A stretch of DNA of 64,000 nt from contig NC_013959.1 of NCBI RefSeq assembly GCF_000025705.1, positions 1,727,063 to 1,791,062 on the forward strand. The letters are read 5' to 3'. Each line of letters opens with the position of its first letter. Positions within the stretch are counted from its first letter, which is position 1. The notes under the pieces were generated by a model that did no database searches, was not told the origin of the DNA, and was given only the letters and a program-made list of their open reading frames with translations. Positions 17,941-27,494 of this stretch are shown one piece after another. The translations under genes were made by a program, and so were the position numbers. This DNA is from Sideroxydans lithotrophicus ES-1 (GTDB lineage: Bacteria; Pseudomonadota; Gammaproteobacteria; Burkholderiales; Gallionellaceae).

Positions 17941-19854
17941 TTAAACCGCACTCTCCGCATGCAGTTCGGCTTGCAAGCGCTGGATCAGCGCATCCACCGA
18001 CATCTGCCCAAGGTCTTCACCTGTTCGGGATCGCACGGCAACGAGACCTGCAGCCACTTCCTTATCGCCGATAATCAGTTGATAAGGCAACTTCTGCAAG
18101 CTATGTTCTCGTATTTTATAGGTAATCTTCTCATTGCGCAAATCTGATTGCACCCGGAAGCCGGATGCGCGCAAGGTTTGGGCCACTTTACCGGCGTATT
18201 CCTCCTGCGCCTGGGAAATATTCATCACCACCATCTGTACCGGCGCCAACCACAGCGGCAACGCTCCGGCATGATTCTCCACCAGAATTCCGATGAAACG
18301 CTCCAACGAGCCCAAAATCGCGCGGTGCAGCATCACCGGCACCTTGCGAGTATTGTCCTCATCGACGAATTCGGCACCAAGGCGACCCGGCATGGAAAAG
18401 TCCACCTGGATCGTGCCGCACTGCCAGGAACGGCCAATCGCGTCCTTGATGTGGAATTCGATCTTCGGGCCATAGAACGCACCCTCGCCCGGCAACTCTT
18501 CCCAGTCCATCCCGGATGCACGCAGAGCCGCACGCAAGGCGTTCTCGGACTTGTCCCATATCTCGTCCGAGCCCACTCTGCCCTCCGGACGTAGCGCCAG
18601 CTTCACTACCACGTCATGGAAACCAAAGTCCTTGTATACCTTCAACACCAGCGTATTAAAGGCCTTCACCTCGGATTCGATCTGCTCTTCGGTACAGAAG
18701 ATGTGTCCGTCGTCCTGCACGAAACCGCGCACCCGCATCAAGCCGTGCAGACCGCCGGAAGGCTCGTTGCGGTGGCAGGAGCCGAATTCGCCATAGCGCA
18801 GCGGCAGTTCGCGGTAGGAACGCAGGTCGGCATTGAACACCTGCACGTGGCCGGGGCAGTTCATCGGCTTGATTGCGTAATCGTGTTTCTCCGACTCGGT
18901 GGTGAACATGTTGGCCTTGTAATGTTCCCAGTGGCCAGACTTCTCCCACAGCACGCGGTCGATGATCTGCGGGCAGCGGATCTCGTGGTAACCGTTGTCG
19001 CGATATACCGCGCGCATATACTGCTCGATCACCTGCCACATCGCCCAGCCCTTGGGATGCCAGAACACCATGCCAGGCGCCTCGTCCTGCATGTGGAACA
19101 GGTCGAGCTGCTTGCCTAGTTTGCGGTGATCGCGTTTCTCCGCCTCTTCCAGTCGGACCAGATAGGCCTCGAGGTCTTCCTTCTTCGCCCAAGCCGTACC
19201 GTAGATGCGCTGCAGCATCTCGTTCTTCGAATCGCCGCGCCAATAGGCGCCAGCCACCTTCATCAGCTTGAACGCCTTCAGCTTGCCAGTGGAAGGCACG
19301 TGTGGGCCGCGACACAGGTCGGTGAAATCGCCTTCGCTGTACAGCGACACATCCTGATCGGCCGGGATCGACTCGATGATTTCAGCCTTGTACTTTTCGC
19401 CGATGGATTTGAAGTAGGCCACCGCCTCGTCGCGCGGCAACACCTTGCGCGTCACCGGCAGGTCTTTCTTGGCCAGCTCTGCCATGCGTTTCTCGATGGC
19501 CGTCAGGTCTTCCGGAGTGAACGGGCGCGAATAGGCAAAGTCGTAATAGAAGCCATTCTCGATCACCGGGCCGATGGTCACTTGCGCCTCTGGAAACAGA
19601 TCCTTCACCGCGTAGGCCAGCAAGTGCGCAGTGGAATGGCGAATCAGGTCGACGCCATCGGCATCCTTGTCGGTGATGACGGCCAGCTTGGCATCAACCG
19701 AAATCAGATGCGAGGTATCCACCAGTACCCCGTCCACCTTGCCCGCCAGCGCAGCACGCGCCAGACCGGCACCGATGCTCTGCGCGACCTCAGCTACAGT
19801 CACAGGGTTGGGATAACTACGTTGCGAACCATCCGGTAAGGTAATGACGGGCAT
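17941..19854 (-). CDS. thrS: Threonyl-tRNA synthetase
   Basis: A 637-residue class II synthetase: TGS domain (1-60, [19 protein letters not shown]), editing/SAD domain with [10 protein letters not shown] and [15 protein letters not shown], catalytic core with CPGHVQVF and [15 protein letters not shown], and the C-terminal anticodon-binding domain. The ATG at 19854 is chosen over a GTG 9 bases upstream because the family begins MPVITLPDG. It opens the thrS-infC-rpmI-rplT-pheST operon. A terminator-like hairpin is in its leader. Confidence 0.98.
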   Translation of the reverse strand: MPVITLPDGSQRSYPNPVTVAEVAQSIGAGLARAALAGKVDGVLVDTSHLISVDAKLAVITDKDADGVDLIRHSTAHLLAYAVKDLFPEAQVTIGPVIENGFYYDFAYSRPFTPEDLTAIEKRMAELAKKDLPVTRKVLPRDEAVAYFKSIGEKYKAEIIESIPADQDVSLYSEGDFTDLCRGPHVPSTGKLKAFKLMKVAGAYWRGDSKNEMLQRIYGTAWAKKEDLEAYLVRLEEAEKRDHRKLGKQLDLFHMQDEAPGMVFWHPKGWAMWQVIEQYMRAVYRDNGYHEIRCPQIIDRVLWEKSGHWEHYKANMFTTESEKHDYAIKPMNCPGHVQVFNADLRSYRELPLRYGEFGSCHRNEPSGGLHGLMRVRGFVQDDGHIFCTEEQIESEVKAFNTLVLKVYKDFGFHDVVVKLALRPEGRVGSDEIWDKSENALRAALRASGMDWEELPGEGAFYGPKIEFHIKDAIGRSWQCGTIQVDFSMPGRLGAEFVDEDNTRKVPVMLHRAILGSLERFIGILVENHAGALPLWLAPVQMVVMNISQAQEEYAGKVAQTLRASGFRVQSDLRNEKITYKIREHSLQKLPYQLIIGDKEVAAGLVAVRSRTGEDLGQMSVDALIQRLQAELHAESAV

Positions 19855-19870
19855 TTTGTCCACTCTGCTA

Positions 19871-19900
19871 AAAACAAATGCGGCGACTGCCGCACTTTCA
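19871..19900 (-). terminator. Terminator-like hairpin in thrS leader
   Basis: TGCGGC and GCCGCA (19879-19894) pair around a 4-base loop and are followed on the minus strand by TTTGTTTTT, 17-25 bp before the thrS start. It could end transcripts from the MCE operon or attenuate thrS. Confidence 0.6.
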
Positions 19901-19913
19901 AATTTCGGTCAGC

Positions 19914-20052
19914 AGGCTATTAAAAAACATGGTGAAGATGGACAGGATGCAAGGCGCACGGCACGGAGCGACCGAGACATACCTTGGGCAAGCGAGGAAC
20001 GAGTACCGCGCAACGCCGTAAATGCACCACCACAGTAGTTTTACAACAGCCT
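19914..20052. repeat. 139-bp inverted-repeat element (MITE-like)
   Basis: The ends AGGCTATTAAAAAAC (19914-19928) and GTTTTACAACAGCCT (20038-20052) are imperfect inverted repeats (12 of 15 matching). The interior has no reading frame. Sequence of this style is a dispersed element in Nitrosomonadales genomes as I recall; no second copy is seen in this window. Confidence 0.5.
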
Positions 20053-20096
20053 GTCAGGCGCTCCTTGCGCCAAACGGGCGCGCAGTATAGCGCAAC

Positions 20097-20879
20097 TCAC
20101 TCCAACATGCCGAGGTAGGCGATGACGGCATCCAGCGTGAACACGAACAGCAGGCTTTGCAGTACGGCCTTGATGGCGACCTTGGGCACCTCGGTCACTG
20201 AGGGCTGGGCCTGCATGCCGTTGTAGCAGGAGATGGTGGAAATAGCCAGGCCGAACAAACAGCCCTTGAAGGCCACCACGGCGAATTCGGACAGTTTGAC
20301 GGTTTGCAGAAAACGCCCGACCTGATCGAGATAGGAGACGTTCTGGAACATGGCACTAATCGCCAGTCCGCCGCCGATGGCGACGACCTGAAAATAGATA
20401 GTAAGCCCCAGAACGGCGAGCGTCACCCCGGCGATGCGCGGTACCAGCAGATAATCCTGCGGCGGAATGCCCATGCGATAGAGACTGGTCATTTCGTGCC
20501 GCGTCTTCATCAGGGCCAGTTCTGAGGCGATGGCTGCGCTGCTTCGCGCGATGATGATGATGGCGGCGAACAGCGGTCCGACTTCCCGCACCAAGGTCCA
20601 GATCAGAATCTTCACAGTCAGTTCGCTGTCCCCGCCGACCAGCGAGGTGATCTGAGTGATGACCAACGCGCCGCTCAATAGCCCGAACACCGCGACGATG
20701 CGCAATGCTTCAACCCCGGTAAAAAATATCTGCCGGTGAAACACCGCGTTCACCGGGGGGATACGCAACACGCGCAGATGAGTAAAGGCGTACCACAACA
20801 GTTGCGAGGCGCCTGTCACCGTCTGGCGCACCTGCGTCATCTTCAGCCATGCGAAGAATCTGGGCCAGAGCGCAAGCAT
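20097..20879 (-). CDS. MlaE-type ABC transporter permease
   Basis: A 260-residue inner-membrane permease of the MlaE/YrbE family with about five hydrophobic helices. The cytoplasmic coupling segment ASELALMKTRHEMTSLYRMGIPPQDYLLVPRI is the family hallmark. Such permeases move phospholipids between membranes together with an MCE protein and an ATPase. It is the last gene of the minus-strand operon, touching the cyclase gene by one base. Being separated from its MCE partner by a cyclase and a lipoprotein gene is unusual. Confidence 0.92.
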   Translation of the reverse strand: MLALWPRFFAWLKMTQVRQTVTGASQLLWYAFTHLRVLRIPPVNAVFHRQIFFTGVEALRIVAVFGLLSGALVITQITSLVGGDSELTVKILIWTLVREVGPLFAAIIIIARSSAAIASELALMKTRHEMTSLYRMGIPPQDYLLVPRIAGVTLAVLGLTIYFQVVAIGGGLAISAMFQNVSYLDQVGRFLQTVKLSEFAVVAFKGCLFGLAISTISCYNGMQAQPSVTEVPKVAIKAVLQSLLFVFTLDAVIAYLGMLE

Positions 20880-22666
20880 CAGTTGGCAACCAGTAATGGC
20901 GGGTTCCAGCCGTAAACCCGGAGCTGAACGTCATTGACTGTGTGTTCGCCACAATCGACCAACCCACCCGAATTCTCCACCGCCTTTGCCACGGAGGAAG
21001 AACACACCACCGGATAGCTCAAAGCCCTCGTCAATTCTTCCAGTTTTGCAGTCAGTCCCACTGCATCGCCGATGATCGTATATTCATGCCTGGCCTCCGA
21101 ACCGATCTGCCCGACGATGACCTCGCCCACATGCAATGCGATGCCCAACTCGATGGGGGCGCCCCCTTGTTCCTGCAGGCGCGCATTGACATTGCGCAAG
21201 CGCAACAACATCTCCTGTGCCGCTTCGAGCGCGTGCCTTTCCGGATGTTCCAGCGCCTGGGGGGCACCGAAGAAAGCCATCACACCGTCACCGATGAATT
21301 TGTCTACTGTGCCTTTATGCTGGTGGATCGCAACGGTCATCTCGTTGAAATAATCGTTTAACAGACCAACCACTTCCTGCGCGGGCCGGTTCTCGCTGCG
21401 AGCACTGAATCCGTGGATGTCTGCGAACAGGATGCATAGCCGTATGCGTGCCCCGTCCAGTCCGGAACGGATGTTGCCCGCCATGATCTCGTGCAACACT
21501 TCCTGACTGACATAGCTGCCGAAAATACCGCGCAACCACTGTCGTTGCTGCACTTGCAGCGCTCCCTCGTAGCCCAAACGAGCAAGGTAAGCGAACACGC
21601 CGGAGAGCAATATTCCGCCGACCGGCAGGTATAAGCCCTGCCCCAATTGCCATGTGGAGAACAGAAGCAGCAAGAACGGAAAGGCGACCAGAACGGCAAG
21701 TTTGACCCAGCCGATGCGTCCCAGCCAGAACAAAGCCGCAAGCACAGTCAGTGCGCCCACCACCAAGTCGTTCACCTCACGGATCAAACCATCGCTCAGC
21801 ATCGAGCGCAATATCTGTGCCTGCACCAATACACCCGGCACACGCAGCTTATATGGATCCCATGCTGCCAGAGGAACCGGCACTTTGACGCGGACGCCAA
21901 AGCGGGACACCACGCCCAGCAGCACCGGTTTGCCGCCGAATGTGCGCTCCAGTTGTTCGGTGTCCCCTTGAGTTTGCCATTCCAGCACCTTGAGGAAAGG
22001 GACATACTCGAATTGCTCACCTGCGCTGAAATCCACCAAGCCGGTGCCAGGATTCGGCTTGCCCAGATGTGCCGCCATTTTTTCGACCAGCATCGAGCCG
22101 CGGGCATTCACCGTGCACAGGTTCGGATCGAAGCGACGCACCACGCCATCGTCGTCCTGACAGACCACTACCGATGCCAAAGTATCCGCACCGGCAGCGG
22201 AAACAAAAGGCGCGTAAACCGGGCGGAATGCGCCGCTGTCGTCCAGCACCTGTGCCATTACCAGCGGGGTCTTCGCCTTCAAAGCCTGCAATCCTTGCAA
22301 CAGGCTCTGATCGTACTGGGGAATAAGAAATTGATAGGATCGTTCCGGCAACGCGATATCCAGACCGACTACGGATGGTTTCGCTGCGGCCATCGCCTCC
22401 AGAAACTTGCCCAGATGAGGATGCCACAGGGCAAATGGTTCTTTTAGCGCTCTGGTTGCGTCCTCATCGATACCGACGATGACCACATCGCTCTTCAATC
22501 GGTGTACATCGTGCTGATGCAAAAGGGCGAATTGTTCATCCAATATCACACGACTCAATTGCGCACCGGCCTCAAACAAGTACATCAGCAGCGCGACCAG
22601 CACACAAACGCCCAGCCCCAGCGAAGTTCTGACTTTCGGATCGTTCAGCCGCTTCAGCGTTTCCAT
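20879..22666 (-). CDS. CHASE2-domain adenylate/guanylate cyclase
   Basis: A 595-residue class III cyclase. After one N-terminal helix comes a periplasmic CHASE2 sensor domain (about 40-310, with VIVGIDEDATRAL and VVGLDIALPE), then three membrane helices, then the catalytic domain with the metal aspartates in LFADIHGFSARS and FIGDGVMAFFGAPQ and the motif EYTIIGDAVGLTAKLE. It makes cAMP or cGMP in response to an envelope signal. The ATG at 22666 is chosen because the upstream extension is not CHASE2-like and overlaps the previous gene. It is embedded in an MCE lipid-transport operon, which suggests coupling of lipid state to cyclic nucleotide signalling. Confidence 0.9.
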   Translation of the reverse strand: METLKRLNDPKVRTSLGLGVCVLVALLMYLFEAGAQLSRVILDEQFALLHQHDVHRLKSDVVIVGIDEDATRALKEPFALWHPHLGKFLEAMAAAKPSVVGLDIALPERSYQFLIPQYDQSLLQGLQALKAKTPLVMAQVLDDSGAFRPVYAPFVSAAGADTLASVVVCQDDDGVVRRFDPNLCTVNARGSMLVEKMAAHLGKPNPGTGLVDFSAGEQFEYVPFLKVLEWQTQGDTEQLERTFGGKPVLLGVVSRFGVRVKVPVPLAAWDPYKLRVPGVLVQAQILRSMLSDGLIREVNDLVVGALTVLAALFWLGRIGWVKLAVLVAFPFLLLLFSTWQLGQGLYLPVGGILLSGVFAYLARLGYEGALQVQQRQWLRGIFGSYVSQEVLHEIMAGNIRSGLDGARIRLCILFADIHGFSARSENRPAQEVVGLLNDYFNEMTVAIHQHKGTVDKFIGDGVMAFFGAPQALEHPERHALEAAQEMLLRLRNVNARLQEQGGAPIELGIALHVGEVIVGQIGSEARHEYTIIGDAVGLTAKLEELTRALSYPVVCSSSVAKAVENSGGLVDCGEHTVNDVQLRVYGWNPPLLVAN

Positions 22667-22673
22667 CACAGCC

Positions 22674-23483
22674 TCAGCTCCCCGAAGCAGCGGCGATGCG
22701 GGCCGCCCTGTCGTGGTATTCTGCCGCCCGTTCGGCCTGCCCCATTTTTTCGTACACCTGTGCCGAGAGCAGCAAATCCTGGCGTATCTTCTCCGGCAAG
22801 CCAAGCGATTTATCGATGCCCAGCGATTCCTCCAGCAACTTCAGCGCCGCATCGTGTTCATTCTTCATCAATTTGGCTGAAGCCGACAGGCGCAGAGAAT
22901 TGGCGTATTCAAGCGGCGACGCATTCCTGTTTTCGGAGGCAGCGCGTTCGCTCCAATGCAAAGTCTTGTCGGCATCGTTGGCACGCAGGGCGATGCTGGC
23001 TCGTGCATTGTCGATCACACCGGAAAGCGGGCAATCCGAAACGCAATACACGGCAGCCCTTTCCACCCACTTCGTTGCACCTGACTCATCGTTTTGCTGC
23101 AGACGCAGCAGGGATTTCTGTGTCGCTGCCGCCGCAAGCTGGGTTGATGCATAGTGCAGTGCCTTGTCATCCAGCAGGCTATCAAGATAGCGTTCCGCCA
23201 GTTCCGTCTTACCCAGCATCTGGTTCACTCTGGCGAGGTTGAGGACATTAATGGCGATGCCGTTCACGTTCTCGATGGCGACATCCAGTTGCAGGGCGCT
23301 CTCGTACAACCTTGCCGCGACCTGATACTCGCCGCGCTGGAATGCGCGTTGTGCGCGCTGGTTGAGATCAGTGGCCTGCTCCTGCCTGGCACTGCGCAAT
23401 TCCTCCACATGCCCGCAGGCAGAAAGCAGCAAGAGGCCGCACAACATGGCGATGAATGAACGAATGGTCAATCGTACCTCCAT
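22674..23483 (-). CDS. TPR-containing lipoprotein
   Basis: A 269-residue protein with a lipoprotein signal peptide: a hydrophobic stretch ending in LLLLSACG, with the lipobox cysteine at about residue 22. The rest is alpha-helical with TPR-like repeats such as RAFQRGEYQVAARLYESALQ and AQVYEKMGQAERAAEYHDRA. It probably faces the periplasm and scaffolds the transporter or the cyclase sensor domain. The ATG at 23483 overlaps the stop of the MCE gene by one base; a TTG a few codons later, after GGAGGT, is an alternative start. Confidence 0.85.
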   Translation of the reverse strand: MEVRLTIRSFIAMLCGLLLLSACGHVEELRSARQEQATDLNQRAQRAFQRGEYQVAARLYESALQLDVAIENVNGIAINVLNLARVNQMLGKTELAERYLDSLLDDKALHYASTQLAAAATQKSLLRLQQNDESGATKWVERAAVYCVSDCPLSGVIDNARASIALRANDADKTLHWSERAASENRNASPLEYANSLRLSASAKLMKNEHDAALKLLEESLGIDKSLGLPEKIRQDLLLSAQVYEKMGQAERAAEYHDRAARIAAASGS

Positions 23484-24433
23484 CAAGGCAATGGTTTCGG
23501 AGGCACATAGCCATCCACGGGCAACTGCTGCTCTTCCGGCCTGGGGAACAAGCCGTTGAGCGGCCAGGCTCTCTTCACGCCATTCAAGGTTTCCTTGCTA
23601 TCTTCGACCAGAACATTGGTGTTGCGCACCAGCGAAGGAACTTCTACTGCCGACTCGTTGGTGATCTTCTTGATATCCGCAGTCGCGGATTGCACGTTGT
23701 CCAGTGTCGCCCCGGCCTTGTCCGCCAGTTTCGGGATCGCCTTGTCCAGAGTCTCCAGGCTGGAATTGGCCCTGTCCAGCGCCTTGTCCAGCTTCTCGTA
23801 CGCGCCGTCCAGTTTCTGGTTACTGCTGGCGCCCAGTTTGGTGAGCTGGTTCACTGTCTCGCGAAAGCCTCCCGAAGCCTGATTCAGGTTCCTGAGCGTT
23901 TGCTGGATATCCCCGTTCGGATTGTTGATGCTGGTGGTGATCTGATGGATATCGCTCAGGATAGGCTGCAACTGAGCCGCCAGATTCTCCACCACGGTGC
24001 TGGCATCCTGGCCGCGCTCGAATTCCAGCACGCTGTTATGCGTCACCTGTTTTACCTGTTGCGAACCGGGAATGATCTCCACCACACTCTCACCGACCAA
24101 TGCTTCCTTGATCAGCCGCGCTTTGGCATCCTGTCCGATGAGATGGACATATTCATCATCCAGCGCGACTTTGACCCGCACCGTGGCATTGGGCTGCATG
24201 CTCACATCCTGAACGCTGCCAACCTTGAAGCCGATGAATTTGACCGCCATACCAGTACTCAGTCCCTGCGCATTGGGCGTAAAGAAATAGATCGTGGTGC
24301 TACGGTGGAAATAATCCTGCTTGAAAGCGATCATCAACAACACCAGCAACATGACCCCTACCGCGCCCAGCATGAATCGTTGGGTGCGCTTCTCAATGGT
24401 CAGCAATCTCTGGTTAAAGGTGGATAACTTCAT
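23483..24433 (-). CDS. MlaD/MCE-family periplasmic lipid-binding protein
   Basis: A 316-residue protein with one N-terminal membrane helix (about 18-38), a single MCE domain (about 40-130; GLSTGMAVKFIGFKVGSVQDV), and a long helical C-terminal region (140-290) predicted to form a coiled-coil needle. This is the architecture of MCE subunits that ferry lipids across the periplasm. It lies between the degenerate ATPase gene and the lipoprotein gene, in translational contact with the latter. Confidence 0.92.
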   Translation of the reverse strand: MKLSTFNQRLLTIEKRTQRFMLGAVGVMLLVLLMIAFKQDYFHRSTTIYFFTPNAQGLSTGMAVKFIGFKVGSVQDVSMQPNATVRVKVALDDEYVHLIGQDAKARLIKEALVGESVVEIIPGSQQVKQVTHNSVLEFERGQDASTVVENLAAQLQPILSDIHQITTSINNPNGDIQQTLRNLNQASGGFRETVNQLTKLGASSNQKLDGAYEKLDKALDRANSSLETLDKAIPKLADKAGATLDNVQSATADIKKITNESAVEVPSLVRNTNVLVEDSKETLNGVKRAWPLNGLFPRPEEQQLPVDGYVPPKPLP

Positions 24434-24446
24434 CTCGAATCTGTCT

Positions 24447-25001
24447 TCATAGATGGATCACAAGTTGTTTCGGATCATCCTTGTCGCTGTATTCCTCGAA
24501 GCTTACCAGTGCCGACGTACGGAACGGGAAATATAAGCGGAATACCTTGTCCAGTTTGACCGCACGAGCCAGCTCCTTGCGGGACAATCCCTCGTTCATG
24601 GAATCGTAAATGATGAGTTCCGGGCTCATCAACATGGCACGCACGAAACCGACCAAGCGCTTTTCGTACAGCGACAATTGATCGGGCAACTTGAGCAACA
24701 ACTCGGATACGACCGTCTCATCTTCCACGCCGCATCGGATAAGTAACTGCACCACGCTGTCTTCAAGTTTTCCGGCAAGCTCGATGCCATGATATTGCAC
24801 CGGCAGGATGATGTTCTCCCACACGCGCAGGTTGCTTATAAGCCCGCCGTTGTGCGGCACGATGACCACACCGGGTTGATCGCCAAGGTTTTTGAGCAGT
24901 GCTGCGCGCTGGGATTCTGAACGGACGACGAGACAATACGAATAGCCTGATTGAAGCAGGGCCTGTGTACCTTCTTCACCATGCAAGCTCAGTGTGAACA
25001 T
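24447..25001 (-). CDS. Degenerate ABC ATPase (MlaF-like pseudo-ATPase)
   Basis: A 184-residue protein placed where an MCE operon encodes its ATPase. It aligns with the ABC fold (GVVIVPHNGGLISNLRVWENI is the Q-loop region), but every catalytic motif is altered. Walker A GxSGxGKST is VRSESQRAA (26-34), the LSGGQ signature is LSLYE (109-113), Walker B ends YDS and not DE (132-134), and the H-loop histidine is replaced in ALVSFEE. The frame is intact and of reasonable length, so it is not a decaying pseudogene. The start at 25001 is chosen because upstream sequence is tRNA-Val. It may act as a structural or regulatory subunit, or the transporter may borrow another ATPase. Confidence 0.8.
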   Translation of the reverse strand: MFTLSLHGEEGTQALLQSGYSYCLVVRSESQRAALLKNLGDQPGVVIVPHNGGLISNLRVWENIILPVQYHGIELAGKLEDSVVQLLIRCGVEDETVVSELLLKLPDQLSLYEKRLVGFVRAMLMSPELIIYDSMNEGLSRKELARAVKLDKVFRLYFPFRTSALVSFEEYSDKDDPKQLVIHL

Positions 25002-25039
25002 GGCATTTCTTGGAAGAATTACGCAACCATTCGGGAAAT

Positions 25040-25116
25040 TGGTAGGCGCGATTGGACTCGAACCAACGACCCCCACCATGTCAAGGTGGTGCTCTAACCA
25101 GCTGAGCTACGCGCCT
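25040..25116 (-). tRNA. tRNA-Val (anticodon GAC)
   Basis: A 77-nt cloverleaf with encoded CCA. Acceptor stem AGGCGCG/CGCGCCT; anticodon stem CCACC/GGTGG around TTGACAT gives anticodon GAC. The T arm has GTTCGAGTC. Confidence 0.97.
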
Positions 25117-25283
25117 GTAAAAGGACGCGCATTGTAACCGAACAGTTCGGGAGCGCCAAGGAATTAATGAGGGTTTTGCGCGATGCCACGCTGCGGTATC
25201 GCTTCTGGAAGGCTAGCGCTGCGAGCGACATGCTGCGCAGGTGCGCCCCGCGGCGAAGGGGCTGCAGGCGAACGCATCCCCGC

Positions 25284-26669
25284 TCAATACTGTGCGGAGG
25301 CGTGGTTCTCGAAGCGGGTGTACTCACCGCGGAAGGTCAGTCTTACCGCACCGATCGGACCATTACGTTGCTTGCCGACGATGATTTCGGCCGTACCCTT
25401 GTCCTGCGAATCCGGGTTGTAGACTTCGTCGCGGTAGATGAACAGGATCAGGTCGGCGTCCTGCTCAATAGCACCGGATTCGCGCAGATCGGACATCACC
25501 GGGCGTTTGTTCGGGCGTTGCTCCAGACTGCGGTTGAGCTGTGACAGTGCAATCACCGGCACATGCAGCTCTTTGGCCAGGGATTTAAGCGAACGGGATA
25601 TCTCCGAGATCTCGGTGGCGCGGTTCTCGCTCGCCTTGCCCGCTGGAGAGGACATCAGCTGGATGTAGTCGATGACCACCAATCCAAGACCACCATGCTG
25701 CCGATGCAGGCGTCGCGTGCGCGAACGTAATTCCAGCGCGTTCAGTCCAGGGGTCTCGTCGATGAAGATCGGCGCATCGTTGAGCAGTCCCAGGGCATGT
25801 GTCATGCGCGACCAGTCTTCGTCTTCCAGCTTGCCGGTGCGCAGGGTGTGCTGGTTGAGCCGCCCTACCGAGCCGATCATACGCATCGCCAATTGTGCCC
25901 CGCCCATTTCCATACTGAAGATCGCCACCGGCTTGCCATCCAGGGCCACGTTCTCCGCGATATTGATGGAGAAGGCAGTCTTGCCCATACTGGGACGACC
26001 GGCCACGATGACCAGATCGCCGGGCTGCAGACCGGATGTCATGCGATCCAGATCTGCGAAACCGGTCGCCGTGCCGGTCACGTCACTGGCGTTGTCCCGT
26101 CCGTACAAGGTCTCGATGCGCTCCACAACCTGCGTCAACAGCGGAGGCATGCCGACAAAACCCTGGCTGCCGCGCTCGCCCTCTTCATTGATCTCCAGCA
26201 CGCGGCTTTCTGCCTCATCCAGCAACTGACCAGCCGAGCGGCCACCCGGGTTGTAGGCACTGGTAGCGATCTCGCTACCCACTTCGACCAGTTTGCGCAT
26301 GATGGCGCGTTCGCGCACGATCTCGGCATAGCGACGGATATTGGCGGCAGAAGGTACGTTTTGCGCCAGCGTGCCCAGATACACCAGCCCGCCCGCCTTC
26401 TCCAGCTCGGCATTGCTCTCCAGCGATTCGGCCAGAGTGATCACATCCACCGGTTGGGCATGTTCGGTCAGTCGTCCGATGTGACGCCAGATCAGGCGGT
26501 GCTCATTGCGATAGAAATCGCTCTCGCTCAACAGATCGGCAATCTTGTCCCAAGCGCTGGTGTCCAGCAGGATGCCGCCCAGCACCGATTGTTCCGCCTC
26601 TAGCGAGTGCGGCGGCAGCTTGAGGGCTTCAAGCTGGGAATCGGCAACGGGGACAGTAAAATTTTGCAT
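25284..26669 (-). CDS. dnaB: Replicative DNA helicase DnaB
   Basis: A 461-residue hexameric helicase. The N-terminal primase-interacting domain (15-120, PPHSLEAEQSVLGGILLD) is joined to a RecA-like domain with Walker A AGRPSMGKTAF and Walker B GLVVIDYIQLM. It unwinds DNA at the replication fork. It follows the rpsF-priB-rpsR-rplI operon, the usual proteobacterial order, with a terminator between. The 167 bp after it, up to tRNA-Val, contain nothing recognisable. Confidence 0.98.
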   Translation of the reverse strand: MQNFTVPVADSQLEALKLPPHSLEAEQSVLGGILLDTSAWDKIADLLSESDFYRNEHRLIWRHIGRLTEHAQPVDVITLAESLESNAELEKAGGLVYLGTLAQNVPSAANIRRYAEIVRERAIMRKLVEVGSEIATSAYNPGGRSAGQLLDEAESRVLEINEEGERGSQGFVGMPPLLTQVVERIETLYGRDNASDVTGTATGFADLDRMTSGLQPGDLVIVAGRPSMGKTAFSINIAENVALDGKPVAIFSMEMGGAQLAMRMIGSVGRLNQHTLRTGKLEDEDWSRMTHALGLLNDAPIFIDETPGLNALELRSRTRRLHRQHGGLGLVVIDYIQLMSSPAGKASENRATEISEISRSLKSLAKELHVPVIALSQLNRSLEQRPNKRPVMSDLRESGAIEQDADLILFIYRDEVYNPDSQDKGTAEIIVGKQRNGPIGAVRLTFRGEYTRFENHASAQY

Positions 26670-26704
26670 GATGCGACCGCAAATTTCGGGAAGGAGATTC
26701 TAAA

Positions 26705-26733
26705 CAAAAAAGGGCTGTCGCCAGCCCTTTTTC
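26705..26733 (-). terminator. Terminator after rplI
   Basis: AAAGGGCTG pairs with CAGCCCTTT and is followed by a T-rich tract on either strand; it separates rplI from dnaB. Confidence 0.85.
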
Positions 26734-26755
26734 TTAACTACATGACAAAGCGGGA

Positions 26756-27205
26756 TTATTGCTCGCCCAACACCGAGATCGTCACGTTCACGACCACGTC
26801 CGGATGCAGTGCGATGCTGGCCGGATGATCCCCGATCTGCTTCAGGTGTCCGGTCGGCATGCGAACCTGGCCCTTTTCGACCTGGTGGCCCTGGGCCACC
26901 AGTGCGGCTGCGATGTCGGCATTGGTAACGGAGCCGAACAGCTTGCCGTCCACGCCTGCCTTTTGCACGATCTGCACGGTCAGGCCTTCCAGCTTGCCGC
27001 CGCGCGCTTGCGCATCGGCCAGTTTGGCCGCTTCAGCCGCTTCCAGTTCGGCGCGACGCGCCGCAAAATCCGCCACGTTGCTTTCCGTCGCACGCTTGGC
27101 CTTGCCTTGCGGGATCAGGAAGTTGCGTGCGAAACCGTTCTTCACTTTGACCACATCGCCCAACTGGCCGAGGTTGACCACTTTTTCCATCAGGATAACT
27201 TGCAT
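26756..27205 (-). CDS. rplI: 50S ribosomal protein L9
   Basis: A 149-residue protein with the L9 N-terminal domain ([24 protein letters not shown]), the long connecting helix (about 45-75) and the C-terminal rRNA-binding domain. It sits last in the rpsF-priB-rpsR-rplI operon. Confidence 0.98.
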   Translation of the reverse strand: MQVILMEKVVNLGQLGDVVKVKNGFARNFLIPQGKAKRATESNVADFAARRAELEAAEAAKLADAQARGGKLEGLTVQIVQKAGVDGKLFGSVTNADIAAALVAQGHQVEKGQVRMPTGHLKQIGDHPASIALHPDVVVNVTISVLGEQ

Positions 27206-27215
27206 GATCTACTCC

Positions 27216-27485
27216 TTAGTGCAAATCGGTGTAAGGCAGCAAAGCCAGGAAGCGCGCGCGTTTCACGGCTACGCTCAACTGACGCTGGAAACGCGTCTTG
27301 GTGCCGGTAATGCGGGCCGGAATCAGCTTGCCGTTCTCGGTGATGAATTCCTTCAGGATGTTGATATCCTTGTAATCCACTTCCGCGATCTTCTCTGCGG
27401 TGAAACGGCAAAACTTGCGGCGCTTGAACAACTGACGCGAAGCGTTGTTCTTCTTGTCGTCTTTTTTCTTAAATACACGAGCCAT
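27216..27485 (-). CDS. rpsR: 30S ribosomal protein S18
   Basis: An 89-residue basic protein. [19 protein letters not shown] and LPARITGT-like [16 protein letters not shown] are diagnostic for S18, which partners with S6 in the 30S platform. Confidence 0.98.
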   Translation of the reverse strand: MARVFKKKDDKKNNASRQLFKRRKFCRFTAEKIAEVDYKDINILKEFITENGKLIPARITGTKTRFQRQLSVAVKRARFLALLPYTDLH

Positions 27486-27494
27486 GTTGTGCTC

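Noticed and set aside
24447-25001. Degenerate ATPase gene as a pseudogene
   Set aside because: The frame is intact from start to stop, key hydrophobic core patterns remain, and it is placed in a compact operon.
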